A stretch of DNA of 64,000 nt. Origin: Saccharomycopsis malanga. Its lineage: Eukaryota > Ascomycota > Saccharomycetes > Ascoideales > Saccharomycopsidaceae. The stretch spans positions 558,001 to 622,000 of the forward strand of contig CP025325.1 in NCBI GenBank assembly GCA_004014935.1, in the 5' to 3' direction. Below are positions 1 through 9,799 of the stretch, piece by piece; position 1 is the first letter of the stretch, and every line of letters starts with the position of its first letter. Position numbers and translations under genes: made by a program. The notes under the pieces are model-generated. The model had not been told where the DNA came from. It did not search any database and worked only from the letters and a program-made list of their open reading frames with translations.

Positions 1-234
1 AGGATACCGCCTTGCTACAACCAGAGACGACCGCGGCACCACTTGGTTATCGTCCAAATACTCCTCGTTGGTGTCTGGATTATATAAACTAAGATTGAAA
101 TCGGTGGCTGGCGCTAATTTATTGTGCTCAATGATCTCCTTCTTAAGATCAAACACCGTGAGCCCCGTCCCATCAAACGTAATCCGCGAATTATTCTTCT
201 GCGATCTAAATCGATAAAATATAGTCGACGACAT
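1..234 (-). CDS. MPE1: Mpe1, cleavage/polyadenylation factor subunit (5' part only)
   Basis: The complement of 234..1 reads from an ATG through 78 codons without a stop and runs off the left edge. The translation begins MSSTIFYRFRSQ and contains FDGTGLTVFDLKKEI and YNPDTNEEY. This is the ubiquitin-like DWNN domain that opens yeast Mpe1 and human RBBP6. In those proteins the domain is followed by a zinc knuckle and a RING-like domain, which lie outside the window. Mpe1 is an essential subunit of the nuclear cleavage and polyadenylation factor (CPF), acting in pre-mRNA 3'-end processing. The CTG codon at 22-24 falls where Mpe1 and RBBP6 have Ser (PRS-x-S-V-I/V), so it probably encodes Ser. The gene is head to head with PTA1, which encodes another CPF subunit. 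Confidence 0.93.
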   Translation of the reverse strand, partial: MSSTIFYRFRSQKNNSRITFDGTGLTVFDLKKEIIEHNKLAPATDFNLSLYNPDTNEEYLDDNQVVPRSSLVVARRYP

Positions 235-656
235 CTTAGAACTGGCTGTTATCCGTCAATTTGACTCCTTTTAATCACATCTCATCTTATCATAGGATAT
301 AAATGAAAAAAAAAACATCCGCGCCCCCCACCCATATGAGCGTTATGAGCCCTGTATACACATCACGCGTGTTTCATGTGACCATTTGGTAATTTCCTTT
401 ATATTTATTTCGGTTTGGACGATACAGCAGGCCTCATTTTATAAAGGAATATATTACCAAACTGTGTATTAATAGCACCGATACAAGTTTTTGGTAGCAG
501 AAGATCATTACGCTGATACAAGCGGAACCGTAATCACTTTCTTTCTTTGTTTCTTTCTTTGTTTGTTTTCTTCTACTTTGGCTAGTTTCATTTGAACGGT
601 ATTGTTATGTATAAATGTCAGTACAATTGATAGCACCTTCATATGAAATATAGACA
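235..656. promoter_or_regulatory. Shared divergent promoter region of MPE1 and PTA1
   Basis: This 422-bp gap lies between the two start codons and must hold both promoters. It contains poly-A stretches near 306-315, a pyrimidine-rich CTTT/GTTT run at 538-575 and AT-rich DNA, as expected of a nucleosome-depleted yeast promoter. I see no clear TATA box close to either ATG. Confidence 0.6.
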
Positions 657-2669
657 ATGTCAGATACCGAGACCCAGATCAGGCAACTTGAAGAAGCCAA
701 TGTGCTTCTCAAGGCTCATCCGGAGTTTCTTCCGCAAATCTTGGCGTCGATGCTCACTATTGTGAGGGCCACTCATGACCCGATAGTCTTGCATTGGTGT
801 TTGGGATTTGTATCCAACATCTTGCGGTTTGGAAGTGCCTTGGATATAGGCCAGAAGATGGACTGTGCAAGTCATTTGACTGACACATTTGTCCACATTA
901 TTAAACATACCAATAGCCCTTTATTGTCGCAGACCCTGCTTCTCCGCAAGTTTGTCGCCGTGGCCATCGATTTGTATGAAATTGCCTTCTACCGCTTGGC
1001 TGTCGGTGCCAAGCTGGAGAAAGCAGAGGATGCGACATCTGATCCCGTGAAACCAGATGACGCGACATCCAATGTCCTGAAATCAGATGGCACAACTTTA
1101 AATGTGTGGCATAACATTTTAATCATTAAAAAATTTCTTGTTACTTTATGGGATGGTAGTTATCCTTTAATTCCTTTGGAGCAAGAAAGTTGTAATGACG
1201 AAAGTATTACTCAAAGTACTCCTGTCAAGCTTTTACTTTTGAAATTTATCTTTCGAATCATTGAAATCCAATCCGAAGCCCCTCCAAAAGATCCTCGTAA
1301 GCGTAGACAGAGGGGCAAGGAGGCTCCAGTGAGTCTCCATACCTTAACCGCGTCTTTATTAACAGATGCTTCGCAAGCTTCGTTGAAACAAGAGTTGACA
1401 GCAGAGGCTCGTCAGTTACTTCAGTATATTCTTAGTTTACTTGTATATAAGAAGAACCTAGGCACTCAGGTCACCTCGTCAATATTCTTTCTTATGATAA
1501 AACTTATCCAGAAACGCCCTGGATTTCTGAAACATATTTTACAGGAGCTCTCCAAATTCAGTTTGGACGGAATGTTGCCTGTGGAAAAGGAAATGTTTCT
1601 TCTCAATCTCAATGATGAAAATGATAACTTTTATAGATTGAAATTCAAGTTGGAAAAACGCTTTATTCTTAGATCTTACAAGATATTCCTAGACTTTTTG
1701 TTCCGCAACAAGTTTCTTAACGCCTTTGTTAAAAAAGACGCCAACACTGACGAAACGGTTTATGCCTCGTTGAGCGACTTTGATAAGACTTCTTTGAGCT
1801 ATTTGAATAAGATTAATCGAATCTTACAAATCCAAAGTCACGAAAGAGCAAATAAAAACTTGCTCAAAGATTTGCAACATGATAATTTCACAGATATCGT
1901 TGAAAAAACTAGAGCGCTTCGTAAAAGAAGGTTTGATCCTTTGAATAATGGACTGGACCGTCTTCAAACACCTCCATCCAAGAAAATACTGTATAGATCT
2001 TTGTTCAGTAAGGTTCATAATGGTACTCCCTTTGAGTTTGACGTAAGCGCCCTTACTGATCAAGGAGTATTGATAAGTATGGTGTTGATATCTTTACAAA
2101 AAGCCAGTGTCGCAGAATTGACAGCTAAATTAGAAGCCGTAGGAGACGCCTATGTCGACATTATCGAACAAGAAGACGATGTAGATAATAGTACAAAGAG
2201 AATGAAACTAGCAAATGAGCTGGACGGTTCCACTGTAGAAAAGGACTTGTCCAATGGAAATAGCGATGGTGAAGATAATGATGATATTAATAAAGTTGAA
2301 AATAAAGAGAATAACGGCAGTAAGGAAGTTGATAATACGAAAATTGACGATAAAATTGATTATGGTACTATCAAACCTATTGTTAATGAAGAAAGTGATG
2401 ATTATGATGTGGAATTGCAGTATGCAGAATCCAAATTAAATAGTACTGATGATAGTGAGGATGAGTATGACCCGGAAAGTATTGCAGTTGAAGAAGCTTT
2501 GCCTGACCAGAAATATACACAGGGTTCAGTTGGTGGGTTAATAAGAAACATGATAGGACAACAGCCCAAAATGATTATAAATAAGAATCCGCCTCAAAAC
2601 TTTAGTCAGAAGAAACATAAAAAGAAGAAGAACAAGCCGGTCGTGAATCCTACAGAGCTCGACTACTAA
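657..2669 (+). CDS. PTA1: Pta1, symplekin-like scaffold of the cleavage/polyadenylation factor
   Basis: The product is 670 aa. The N-terminal third is HEAT-like and helical, and the segment NILIIKKFLVTLWDGSYPLIP matches the signature region of yeast Pta1 and metazoan symplekin. A middle region (about 250-500) continues the symplekin fold. The C-terminus is Asp/Glu/Asn-rich (about 505-615) and ends in a Lys-rich tail (HKKKKNK). Pta1 scaffolds CPF and bridges the nuclease and phosphatase modules in mRNA and snoRNA 3'-end formation. S. cerevisiae Pta1 is 785 aa, so this one is somewhat short. The ATG at 657 is the first in frame. A few CTG codons occur in low-conservation positions. It ends 101 bp from the convergent exonuclease gene. 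Confidence 0.88.
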   Translation: MSDTETQIRQLEEANVLLKAHPEFLPQILASMLTIVRATHDPIVLHWCLGFVSNILRFGSALDIGQKMDCASHLTDTFVHIIKHTNSPLLSQTLLLRKFVAVAIDLYEIAFYRLAVGAKLEKAEDATSDPVKPDDATSNVLKSDGTTLNVWHNILIIKKFLVTLWDGSYPLIPLEQESCNDESITQSTPVKLLLLKFIFRIIEIQSEAPPKDPRKRRQRGKEAPVSLHTLTASLLTDASQASLKQELTAEARQLLQYILSLLVYKKNLGTQVTSSIFFLMIKLIQKRPGFLKHILQELSKFSLDGMLPVEKEMFLLNLNDENDNFYRLKFKLEKRFILRSYKIFLDFLFRNKFLNAFVKKDANTDETVYASLSDFDKTSLSYLNKINRILQIQSHERANKNLLKDLQHDNFTDIVEKTRALRKRRFDPLNNGLDRLQTPPSKKILYRSLFSKVHNGTPFEFDVSALTDQGVLISMVLISLQKASVAELTAKLEAVGDAYVDIIEQEDDVDNSTKRMKLANELDGSTVEKDLSNGNSDGEDNDDINKVENKENNGSKEVDNTKIDDKIDYGTIKPIVNEESDDYDVELQYAESKLNSTDDSEDEYDPESIAVEEALPDQKYTQGSVGGLIRNMIGQQPKMIINKNPPQNFSQKKHKKKKNKPVVNPTELDY

Positions 2670-2770
2670 AGACAGTGAAACCAATGCATATTTGAATACC
2701 TTGTAATTTTGTTAATCTCTTGTATTTTCTTGTAGCACTTGCTTCAAACTATATACTATATCTTGTAAAA

Positions 2771-4381
2771 CTACATTTTAGAATAATTTCTCAATTTCTC
2801 AAGAATTTGATTCTTAGTAAGTTGCACTGAACCTAATAGCTCATTATGTGGCGGGTATGATTTGTTGGAAGATTTGTTCTTAGGCGATTTGTTACTTTTA
2901 CGAAAGTCACTAACAGCCCGTATTTCTGGGTCATAAAATCCAAACTCGTATTGTTTGCCAATAAGGTTTTTGTTTTGGATTAAAGGTTGTAACTCTTGTC
3001 CACTTTTATTTGCGATTTTGCGTTTGATATATATTAATTCAGAACGAATTTTCTTGTCCTCCGGAGTCAACGATTCCTCGTTTACTGGTTTAATAACATC
3101 TTGTTCCTTTTCAAGAGAGTCTAAATCATCTTTTTCATTTTCCGATAGTGTGGTTTCCATTTTCTGATGAGTTTCTATCACTTCTTCTGATTTGAAAACT
3201 TCAACTCCATTTTCTGGTTGTGAAGATTCACAACCATCTTTTACATTTACATTGTCCACATCCAGTGTCGACATTTCATCCTTAATAATCACTTGTTTTT
3301 TGATATCTTTTGTTACACCACTCTTTTTGCTCTTCTTTTTAACGGATTTGGGTTTCTCATCAAACAACCATTGAAACTTTTCGTTCAAATACTTCCAGTT
3401 TTCGTAATTGTACAATTCATGGTAATTTTTACAATACACATTCAATCTTAACTCTGGATCAAGGAGTTTTAGCAACAAAATCAATGTGTAATAAGCGTCA
3501 TTAGCTCCGTTGTGGAGATACAACCCAGGAATGTTGCACATTTGCAAAAGCGTTGATAATTTGGATTTTTTGACAATGGCAGTATCGAATGTAGTCTTGG
3601 CCACAATGGAGGTGTCAATAACAGGTATATTATCTGGGAGCTTTATGCCAAAACAGGTGCGTAGAAACGTTATATCAGCTGAAAGATAATGGCCTACCAA
3701 AGCAAACGGAGGCGGGTTGTTGAAGTCATAAGTGTTGTTTTCTACATCCTGATGGCAAAAAAGTTTTAAAGTTTCACTAAAAATTGAGGGAAACTCTGAT
3801 TGCCTGATTCTGCATGAGGCTCCATTGATGAATCTGTTTTTATTGTTAGGAACAAAACGGCCATTGTTTTTGGACAAATGCTCCTCTATGATAAAGTGCA
3901 AATTGAGAAAGTTGGGAAATGGAGAATTCTTTTGTTTTCTGAAATCCAAAATGGAAATGCCAACCTCCAAAGGCACGTTTTGTCTAAGTTCAAATACTTC
4001 TAGATCAAGAGATATCAACACAGTCTTACGCAAATGAATCCAATTTAACCATTTTTTCAAATCATCATACTTTGAAGCATCGTATGATATACCTGTTTTA
4101 TTGTAGAAATCTAATTTAAAATCAACTTGTTCAAGCGCTTTTTGCAAGTTTTCGTCCGCGGGTTGATAAAACGATTCAGGGATTTTCCGCTCCAGTTTGG
4201 TCTTCTCTTCATCTCCAGCGTCTTTGCCTATCTTGGCGGTTTTGTTGGATGGTATAAGAGGCACTTCTGTAGATACCAACAGAAGTTTATCGAATTTTAC
4301 ACTATAATTAACTCGACTAACCACCCTACAAGCCTGCAAAGGCACCCGTCGCCAAAAACACGGGCTAGCAAACAACATCAT
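2771..4381 (-). CDS. Gfd2/YDR514C-like DEDDh exonuclease-fold protein, probably mitochondrial
   Basis: The product is 536 aa. Residues 119-300 form an RNase H-like 3'-5' exonuclease fold with a complete DEDDh set: D126 and E128 in SLDLEVFE, D236 in GHYLSADITF, H290 and D295 in LHNGANDAYYT. This layout matches the fungal Gfd2/YDR514C family, whose substrate is not established. The N-terminus (RRVPLQACRVVSRVNYS) is basic and hydroxylated with no acidic residue until D31, as in a mitochondrial presequence. The C-terminal 150 residues are charged and low-complexity, ending in a Ser/Lys/Asn-rich stretch. Two Met codons open the frame and either could start it. The family call is firm; the substrate and mitochondrial location are inference. 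Confidence 0.8.
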   Translation of the reverse strand: MMLFASPCFWRRVPLQACRVVSRVNYSVKFDKLLLVSTEVPLIPSNKTAKIGKDAGDEEKTKLERKIPESFYQPADENLQKALEQVDFKLDFYNKTGISYDASKYDDLKKWLNWIHLRKTVLISLDLEVFELRQNVPLEVGISILDFRKQKNSPFPNFLNLHFIIEEHLSKNNGRFVPNNKNRFINGASCRIRQSEFPSIFSETLKLFCHQDVENNTYDFNNPPPFALVGHYLSADITFLRTCFGIKLPDNIPVIDTSIVAKTTFDTAIVKKSKLSTLLQMCNIPGLYLHNGANDAYYTLILLLKLLDPELRLNVYCKNYHELYNYENWKYLNEKFQWLFDEKPKSVKKKSKKSGVTKDIKKQVIIKDEMSTLDVDNVNVKDGCESSQPENGVEVFKSEEVIETHQKMETTLSENEKDDLDSLEKEQDVIKPVNEESLTPEDKKIRSELIYIKRKIANKSGQELQPLIQNKNLIGKQYEFGFYDPEIRAVSDFRKSNKSPKNKSSNKSYPPHNELLGSVQLTKNQILEKLRNYSKM

Positions 4382-5229
4382 TATCCTTCTTTTGCTTTTC
4401 CTAGTCTATATAAAATATATTAAACATCTACGATGACTTGGACCCCATCAAATTTTTCGTAAAGCCTCAGAGTCACATGCCATCAATTGTCTAGGGTTTA
4501 GCCTGAAAAAAAGGCTTTTTTCTACATGGTATATTTATCACCAAACGTTTTATTCACCCATGATATGTATTTGCTGTATCATATGTGATTCTTAAACAAT
4601 AGCTGGCGTAGATAGGCATAGGCCACTAGCTGTGTAGCGTTTGAACTCATGTTATTGGTTGATCTTTTACATGATGGCGGGGACTTTTAGATAACCATAC
4701 TATATATTAAGATTTACATATCTTTATAAGAATAATATTTGGAGCCCAGTAAATGTCAATTTCGGATATATGCGCCATGTGTAAGACTCAATCATGTCCT
4801 GTTGGCCATAAACTTGGCATTATTGAGCTTGCTAGTTCACTCTGAGAGTGCCACTGAGCTATCCGGTTAGTAGTACTCTAAACTAGCAACTGATAGATGA
4901 CAACATGAAGAATGACCTTGATTATTGATTCTTCAACGATTCTGTCATAATTACAAGTAGAGCGAGTACAGAGCTCACGTCATTACAGCTATAACTGATG
5001 GCATGTACTATTGTCTAGACCATATTGTACAGGGATTGTTATTGTAGGACGATCTTGAGCAATGCAGACTATTTCAATGTCAATAATAGACGTACACACT
5101 AGAACCGTTTTTTTGCAGCTGGCATTTCATGTAGAAACTGAGTATAAATAACACGAGTAATAATGATACATCTTGGTAGTATGGGTGGAGCAAGTTGGCT
5201 GAAACAAGTGGATTTCTGGGCTGCACATT
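4382..5229. other. Intergenic region before the subtilase gene
   Basis: This gap holds the short promoter of the exonuclease-like gene, a decayed SINE copy (4729-4868) and the subtilase promoter. A TATA box (TATAAATA) lies at 5143-5150, 80 bp before the subtilase ATG. I see no gene here. Confidence 0.6.
4729..4868 (-). mobile_element. tRNA-derived SINE, short decayed copy
   Basis: In reverse orientation the copy starts with the head motif (CCGGATAGCTCAGTGG at its right end) and ends with the shared 3' motif ACTGGGCTCC, followed by ATATTATT at its left end. The body part CATATATCCGAAATTGACATTTACT is recognisable. The B-box part has been lost. Confidence 0.6.
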
Positions 5230-6549
5230 ATGAACTTGATATTGGTGAGCTTTACACTTATAGTTGCGGTAAATAGTTTGGTTATTCCCCAAGCTGTGAG
5301 GTACGATTCCTTAGAACCAATTGAAAAGAGAGCTTCTAGCACTTCTCTGGGGAGGGCCCCTCTATATACTCATGAGAATTCGATTCCTCAAAAGTACATT
5401 GTGGTGTTCAAGAACGGAGTAAACGCCAATGCTATAGATAGTCATGTTAGTAAAATCAAGTCGTTATTCAACAGTAACCAACAAGACTCGTTATTGGACT
5501 TTGTTTTTGATTGGACCTCGGTGTTCAACGGTTATGTAGGCACTTTCTTGGATCATATTGTGGATGAGATTCGTAACGATCCAAGAGTGGCATTCATAGA
5601 ACAAGATGTTCTAGTCAGTGTTAGCGAGACAACAGACAACAATGCCCCTTGGGGATTGGCCAGACTCTCTACGAGGCTGTCCCTCAACGGATCAGACTCT
5701 GGCCCTTATATCTACGACTCTCTGAAAGGAGCCGAGGTGTCAGTCTATGTTATCGACACTGGGATAAAGACAGATCTCTTGGAGTTTGAAGGAAGAGCCA
5801 GCTGGGGAGTCACGATTGGAAACAACAACAACACTGACGACAACGGCCATGGCACACATGTTGCTGGCACAATAGGATCCAAAAGCTTTGGGGTGGCCAA
5901 GCTGGCAAAATTGGTTGCTGTCAAGGTCTTTGGAGCAACAGGATCAGGATATCTTTCTGATGTTGTGGGAGGCGTCAATTGGGTAGTGAAGCAGCACCAA
6001 GCTGGTAATAGTAGCTCTTCAGGTTCTGTTATCAACATGTCCTTGGAAACTGGAAAATCCACTGCTCTCAACAGTGCAATCAGTGCAGCCTTTTCTGCTG
6101 GAATCCATGTTGCTGTTGCCGCTGGAAATAATGCTGATGACGCCTGTAATTATTCTCCTGGTTCTGTAGACGAAATCTTAACAGTTGCTGCCTCTGACAG
6201 TGCTGACCAAAAGGCTTCTTTCTCAAATACAGGCTCTTGTGTCGACATTTACGCCCCTGGAGTCAATGTTCTTTCAACTTGGACCAATTCTGACACCAAA
6301 TCTCTTTCTGGAACATCCATGGCTACTCCCCATGTTGCTGGCATCTTGGCTTACTTTTTGTCCTTGCAACCGTTAAGAAATACAGGCTTCAGCAGCTCGT
6401 TTCCTATCCATCCAGCTAATCTTAAAAAAGCAGTCCTCCACTATGCTACTAAAGACGCCATCTCTGATGCTGGCGATAATACTGCGAATCTAGTGCCTTA
6501 TAATGGCCAGGGAGGAAACTTGACCAAGTTTTGGCTTGGAAGTTTGTAA
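5230..6549 (+). CDS. Secreted subtilisin-like serine protease (S8A, proteinase K/cerevisin type)
   Basis: The product is 439 aa. A signal peptide (MNLILVSFTLIVAVNS) is followed by a propeptide with a Kex2-type site (EKR, 32-34) and an I9 inhibitor domain (about 55-130, from KYIVVFKNG to AFIEQD). The S8A catalytic domain follows, with D176 (YVIDTGI), H207 (GHGTHVAGT), oxyanion N300 (AAGNN) and S363 (GTSMATPHVAG). It cleaves proteins, either outside the cell or in the vacuole; the lack of a clear vacuolar signal and the full pre-pro layout favour secretion, which is inference. The CTG codon at 5902-5904 (residue 225, GVAK-x-AKLVAVKV) sits where homologues have polar residues such as Ser, Lys or His. 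A TATA box lies 80 bp upstream. Confidence 0.92.
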   Translation: MNLILVSFTLIVAVNSLVIPQAVRYDSLEPIEKRASSTSLGRAPLYTHENSIPQKYIVVFKNGVNANAIDSHVSKIKSLFNSNQQDSLLDFVFDWTSVFNGYVGTFLDHIVDEIRNDPRVAFIEQDVLVSVSETTDNNAPWGLARLSTRLSLNGSDSGPYIYDSLKGAEVSVYVIDTGIKTDLLEFEGRASWGVTIGNNNNTDDNGHGTHVAGTIGSKSFGVAKLAKLVAVKVFGATGSGYLSDVVGGVNWVVKQHQAGNSSSSGSVINMSLETGKSTALNSAISAAFSAGIHVAVAAGNNADDACNYSPGSVDEILTVAASDSADQKASFSNTGSCVDIYAPGVNVLSTWTNSDTKSLSGTSMATPHVAGILAYFLSLQPLRNTGFSSSFPIHPANLKKAVLHYATKDAISDAGDNTANLVPYNGQGGNLTKFWLGSL

Positions 6550-6569
6550 TAATAAGCCAAAACTGGGAA

Positions 6570-6855
6570 GCTTGTAATAATATTGAGCCCAATGGATTAC
6601 ATAGATTTGAGATAAGAAATTGAATATAGAAATGGATTACATAGATTTGAGATATAGAAATGGGATATAGAAATGGAATGTAGAAATGGATTACATAGAT
6701 TTGGGATATAGAAATTGACTATAGAAATGGACTATAGAAATGTAATATAGAAATGGAAAATAAAAATGGTTTTTAAAAATGAAATACAGAAATGGATTAC
6801 AAAGATTTGAGATATAGAAATCAAATATAGAAATAGTTACATAGATTTGAGAAAT
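6570..6855. repeat. Degenerate minisatellite after the subtilase gene
   Basis: About 285 bp of imperfect tandem copies of a unit like GAAATGGATTACATAG followed by ATTTGAGATATA. Shortened forms built on TATAGAAATGGA are interspersed. It begins about 20 bp past the subtilase stop codon and is AT-rich and non-coding. Confidence 0.75.
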
Positions 6856-6938
6856 ATATTGCCAAACTTTTGTAATAGCAGTTGAAATGGTAATCCATTA
6901 AAGTTTCCACTAAATGGTATATATTTAATCATATTAAG

Positions 6939-6960
6939 TGACTGGGCTTGAAATATATGA

Positions 6961-7055
<95 letters not shown>
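6939..7055 (+). mobile_element. 5'-truncated SINE: 3' terminus plus long (ATT)n tail
   Basis: Only the last ~20 bp of the SINE consensus (GACTGGGCTTGAAATATATG) is present. An uninterrupted ATT tract of about 31 units runs from 6961 to 7054. Severe 5' truncation next to a pure tail is the pattern expected of target-primed reverse transcription. The tract gives spurious poly-Ile and poly-Asn reading frames. Confidence 0.7.
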
Positions 7056-7057
<2 letters not shown>

Positions 7058-7579
7058 AATACATTGACACCATATTACAATACCACTGCTCAATGGCTGA
7101 AAATGTCCAAAAATAATCTTTTCAGAAAATTTCAAACTTTAACAGAATCAGGCTTTTCGAAGGCCATAAAAGCAGCGAGTAAAATTCGTTGATATCTTGT
7201 ATTGCCATGTAGTTGGTATAAAGGGTTTGTACTTGGATATTACTTGGAGCAGATGGTCGTTTTCAGTATTGGCAGTCTCTATCAACGATTACAATCAAAT
7301 ACATTATAAATCCATTTAACCACATTGACCACTGAGCCTAACGGCCCAGTGGTTCGATTATTATCACTTTTTAGTGCTTACTTTAATGTTTTTTGATATC
7401 ATTATTATTAATAGAGAATTGTACACCAATATGCTATTATATACAATGACTATTGATCAAACGCTTTATAATGCAATATACAACGCTCAACAATGCAATT
7501 CCAGAGCTTGGTTGCCGGTACGAAACGAAAAGGGGTACTAAGAAGAAGGAAGAAACAAGTAATTTACATAAGAGTAAGA
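7056..7579. other. Intergenic, 3' side of the NUP gene
   Basis: No gene seen. A 24-bp piece of the SINE head, with the hairpin arms CCACTGAGCC and GGCCCAGTGG, survives at 7329-7352. Confidence 0.5.
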
Positions 7580-8935
7580 TTAGGCGAGTGGTTCGACAAA
7601 ACCGCCTGGGCCAAAGGATGGGGAGCCTCCCAATGTGCCAAAGACGTCGCCCAAATAGCTATCTGATTTGAAAGAGTTGGAGGCGTAAAGAGAATCCCAA
7701 TTAGAGATGACGTCTTGGATGAAAGGCAAGCCAGCTCTGTAAATGTTTTCAATGGCCACGTAGGAGCCGCCTTGACTGACGTTGGTGAAGAAGTTGACAG
7801 CGTCATCTTGGTATTTAGGTGGTGCTCTGGCAAAGTCCGAGATGGTTCTCAAGATGACGATTCTTCCGAAATCAACAAAACCAAACAAATGGGCTCTCAT
7901 CAAGGACTCCAAGGTAGCATTGTCTTCTTGGGCAGTGGAACAATAGGTGGCAGAGCCGTTGGTCATGACTTTTGTCAAGTTTCCAAAGTAAAATGACATG
8001 ACATCTCCAGACCAATAAGTGTCGGATGTCAAAACATCACATTTGGCAACTGCTGGCGGCTGGTTAGCTGGAGAATAGTCATACAACTCTCTGAAAGCAA
8101 TGTTTTTTTCAGTGCCAACCGCCAATTCAACCTCTGAAGCCAAATCATACGCTCTGTCCAACAACTTTTTGTTCACCTTGAAAACCTCAGTCCCATACCA
8201 TGACTCTGGGTACGCCAAAGGACTCTTGGTGTTGTAGGGGAAATATCCAGTGGACCAGTTGTATTTCGGCAACACTTCTCTGGAATCAATCTCATATTCC
8301 AAAGCAACCTGGATCGAATACTCGGCAAAAGTAGCAGATCCAAGCGTCACTTGTGTAGGCTCTCCACCGGCAATACCAGCGACCAAAAAGTAAGTCTGGC
8401 TCAAATCAAACAACGGCGACAACGTCAAAGCAGTCACAGAGGCAGCAGCATTGATCTCAGACTCGCCAGTGATAAATTGACAAATGCTATAATTGGTCGT
8501 ACAGTGGACCCATGGAAAAAGAGGTGAAAGACCTGGAACAGTGATATTGTGGACAAAATCCAACTTTTTGTACCAAATTGCTTCATAATCAAACATGGAA
8601 ATGATAAAGGCTTTTGGTTTGATTGCATTTGGAAGTTTATAAAGTTTGTTATAATCTATTGGCTCAGAAGAAGCAGAAGAAGCGGCATTTGCTCCTGAAG
8701 ATTCATTTGCTTCTGAAGATTCATTTGCTTCTGAAGATTCACTTGCTTCAAAGCTGCCCGACCCAGGAGCAACGGTAAAGGTAGAATGATGAAGAGTATG
8801 GAGCTCTGTAGCAGTAGCAGTCAATGTAACTGTGTAATTGCCCAAAAGTGTAGAATTGGTAGCATTATAACTGTCTCTTTTAAAGACAAGCTCAGCACAA
8901 GCTGCACCAGCAAGCAAAAGCGTGATCAACTTCAT
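7580..8935 (-). CDS. NUP: Purine nucleoside permease (NUP family)
   Basis: The product is 451 aa and matches the fungal NUP family (PF06516, founding member Candida albicans NUP). Characteristic blocks include PKAFIISMFDYEAIWY, GLSPLFPWVHCT, ICQFITGESEINAAASVTAL and YFLVAGIAGGEPT. The fold is nucleoside-phosphorylase-like. In C. albicans it mediates uptake of adenosine and guanosine. There is a signal peptide (MKLITLLLAGAACA) and a Kex2-type FKR site at 18-20. A Ser/Glu/Ala/Asn-rich linker at about 66-96 is built from repeats of SSEANE, encoded by an 18-bp repeat near 8690-8760. Several N-glycosylation sequons agree with a secretory route. No multispanning membrane domain is visible, so 'permease' follows the family name and not the sequence. 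Confidence 0.88.
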   Translation of the reverse strand: MKLITLLLAGAACAELVFKRDSYNATNSTLLGNYTVTLTATATELHTLHHSTFTVAPGSGSFEASESSEANESSEANESSGANAASSASSEPIDYNKLYKLPNAIKPKAFIISMFDYEAIWYKKLDFVHNITVPGLSPLFPWVHCTTNYSICQFITGESEINAAASVTALTLSPLFDLSQTYFLVAGIAGGEPTQVTLGSATFAEYSIQVALEYEIDSREVLPKYNWSTGYFPYNTKSPLAYPESWYGTEVFKVNKKLLDRAYDLASEVELAVGTEKNIAFRELYDYSPANQPPAVAKCDVLTSDTYWSGDVMSFYFGNLTKVMTNGSATYCSTAQEDNATLESLMRAHLFGFVDFGRIVILRTISDFARAPPKYQDDAVNFFTNVSQGGSYVAIENIYRAGLPFIQDVISNWDSLYASNSFKSDSYLGDVFGTLGGSPSFGPGGFVEPLA

Positions 8936-9061
8936 ATTTACTACTAATTACTGTAAACAATTCCCTACAACCAATATATCAGGACATTTCTCTGCTACTT
9001 TATATATAAATATATATAATGGAAAGTGAAATTTTTTTCTTGATCTGCCTATACGCCTGCT

Positions 9062-9112
9062 GCATGTCGACGCATTCATTGCATTCATTGCATGCATTGC
9101 ATGCATGCGCGC
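9062..9112. repeat. TGCAT-rich short tandem repeat upstream of NUP
   Basis: Imperfect repeats of TTGCAT and TGCATGCA lie about 130-180 bp upstream of the NUP start codon. AT-rich, TATA-like DNA (TATATATAAATATATA, about 9001-9016) lies between. A similar TGCATT-rich tract occurs at 31955-32047. Confidence 0.5.
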
Positions 9113-9799
9113 GTCGCCCGAGGATACTTGCAAAGCTTTTGGAGCCAAGCAGGACAGCTTGGCCTGCCAACATGTTTTAGTTTTGATAATGATGGAGGAA
9201 AAGGTCGTGTGGGCCAAAAGGAGCTCAGCTCGCTAGTGTGGAAAAGTGCACAGGGATGCATCGATGTGCCTGAGCGATCAATATGCAGGTTTCCGAAAAA
9301 GGGAATGCGGATATTCGAGGCAGTCCGAAAACGGCTGATAAGAACATGTTTTGGGTTTTATAGGTTCATAGCACAATGAGTCTTGGATAACCGACGGTTT
9401 TTACTAGGAAACATTGTCCAAAACACCGTGAAAATAAAACGATGCTGTAGCAAAAACGGTAGGAAAAGCTGGTAATAACCAGAATGACAACAACTTTGAA
9501 GGAAATAAACTCTTGTCCAACAAGTTTCTACCAAGATCACTTGGCTATGTAAACTATAATGGATAATGTTTATAGCCGTAGCTTACAGAAGTTTATGCAC
9601 GGTAGCGTGTTGTCGGCCAATCAGAGAACCAAATGGTGGGCCAGGCAGAATTAGGAAATCCTGGACCTGGAATTGCTACTATTTGGGGTATTTCTAGGAT
9701 TTAGACTGCTGACGAGCTGAAAATGGTTTGTTGTTTGATTGGGATTGGGATTTTGAGGCTTTTAGGATGTGAAATGGTGTGGGTTGTGATTTAGATAAT
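9113..9799. other. Intergenic, no gene recognised
   Basis: Unique, moderately GC-balanced sequence between the NUP promoter and the satellite. Open frames are short, with no recognisable protein. Confidence 0.4.

Noticed and set aside
6929-7192. Poly-Ile and poly-Asn frames
   Set aside because: Translation of the (ATT)n SINE tail.
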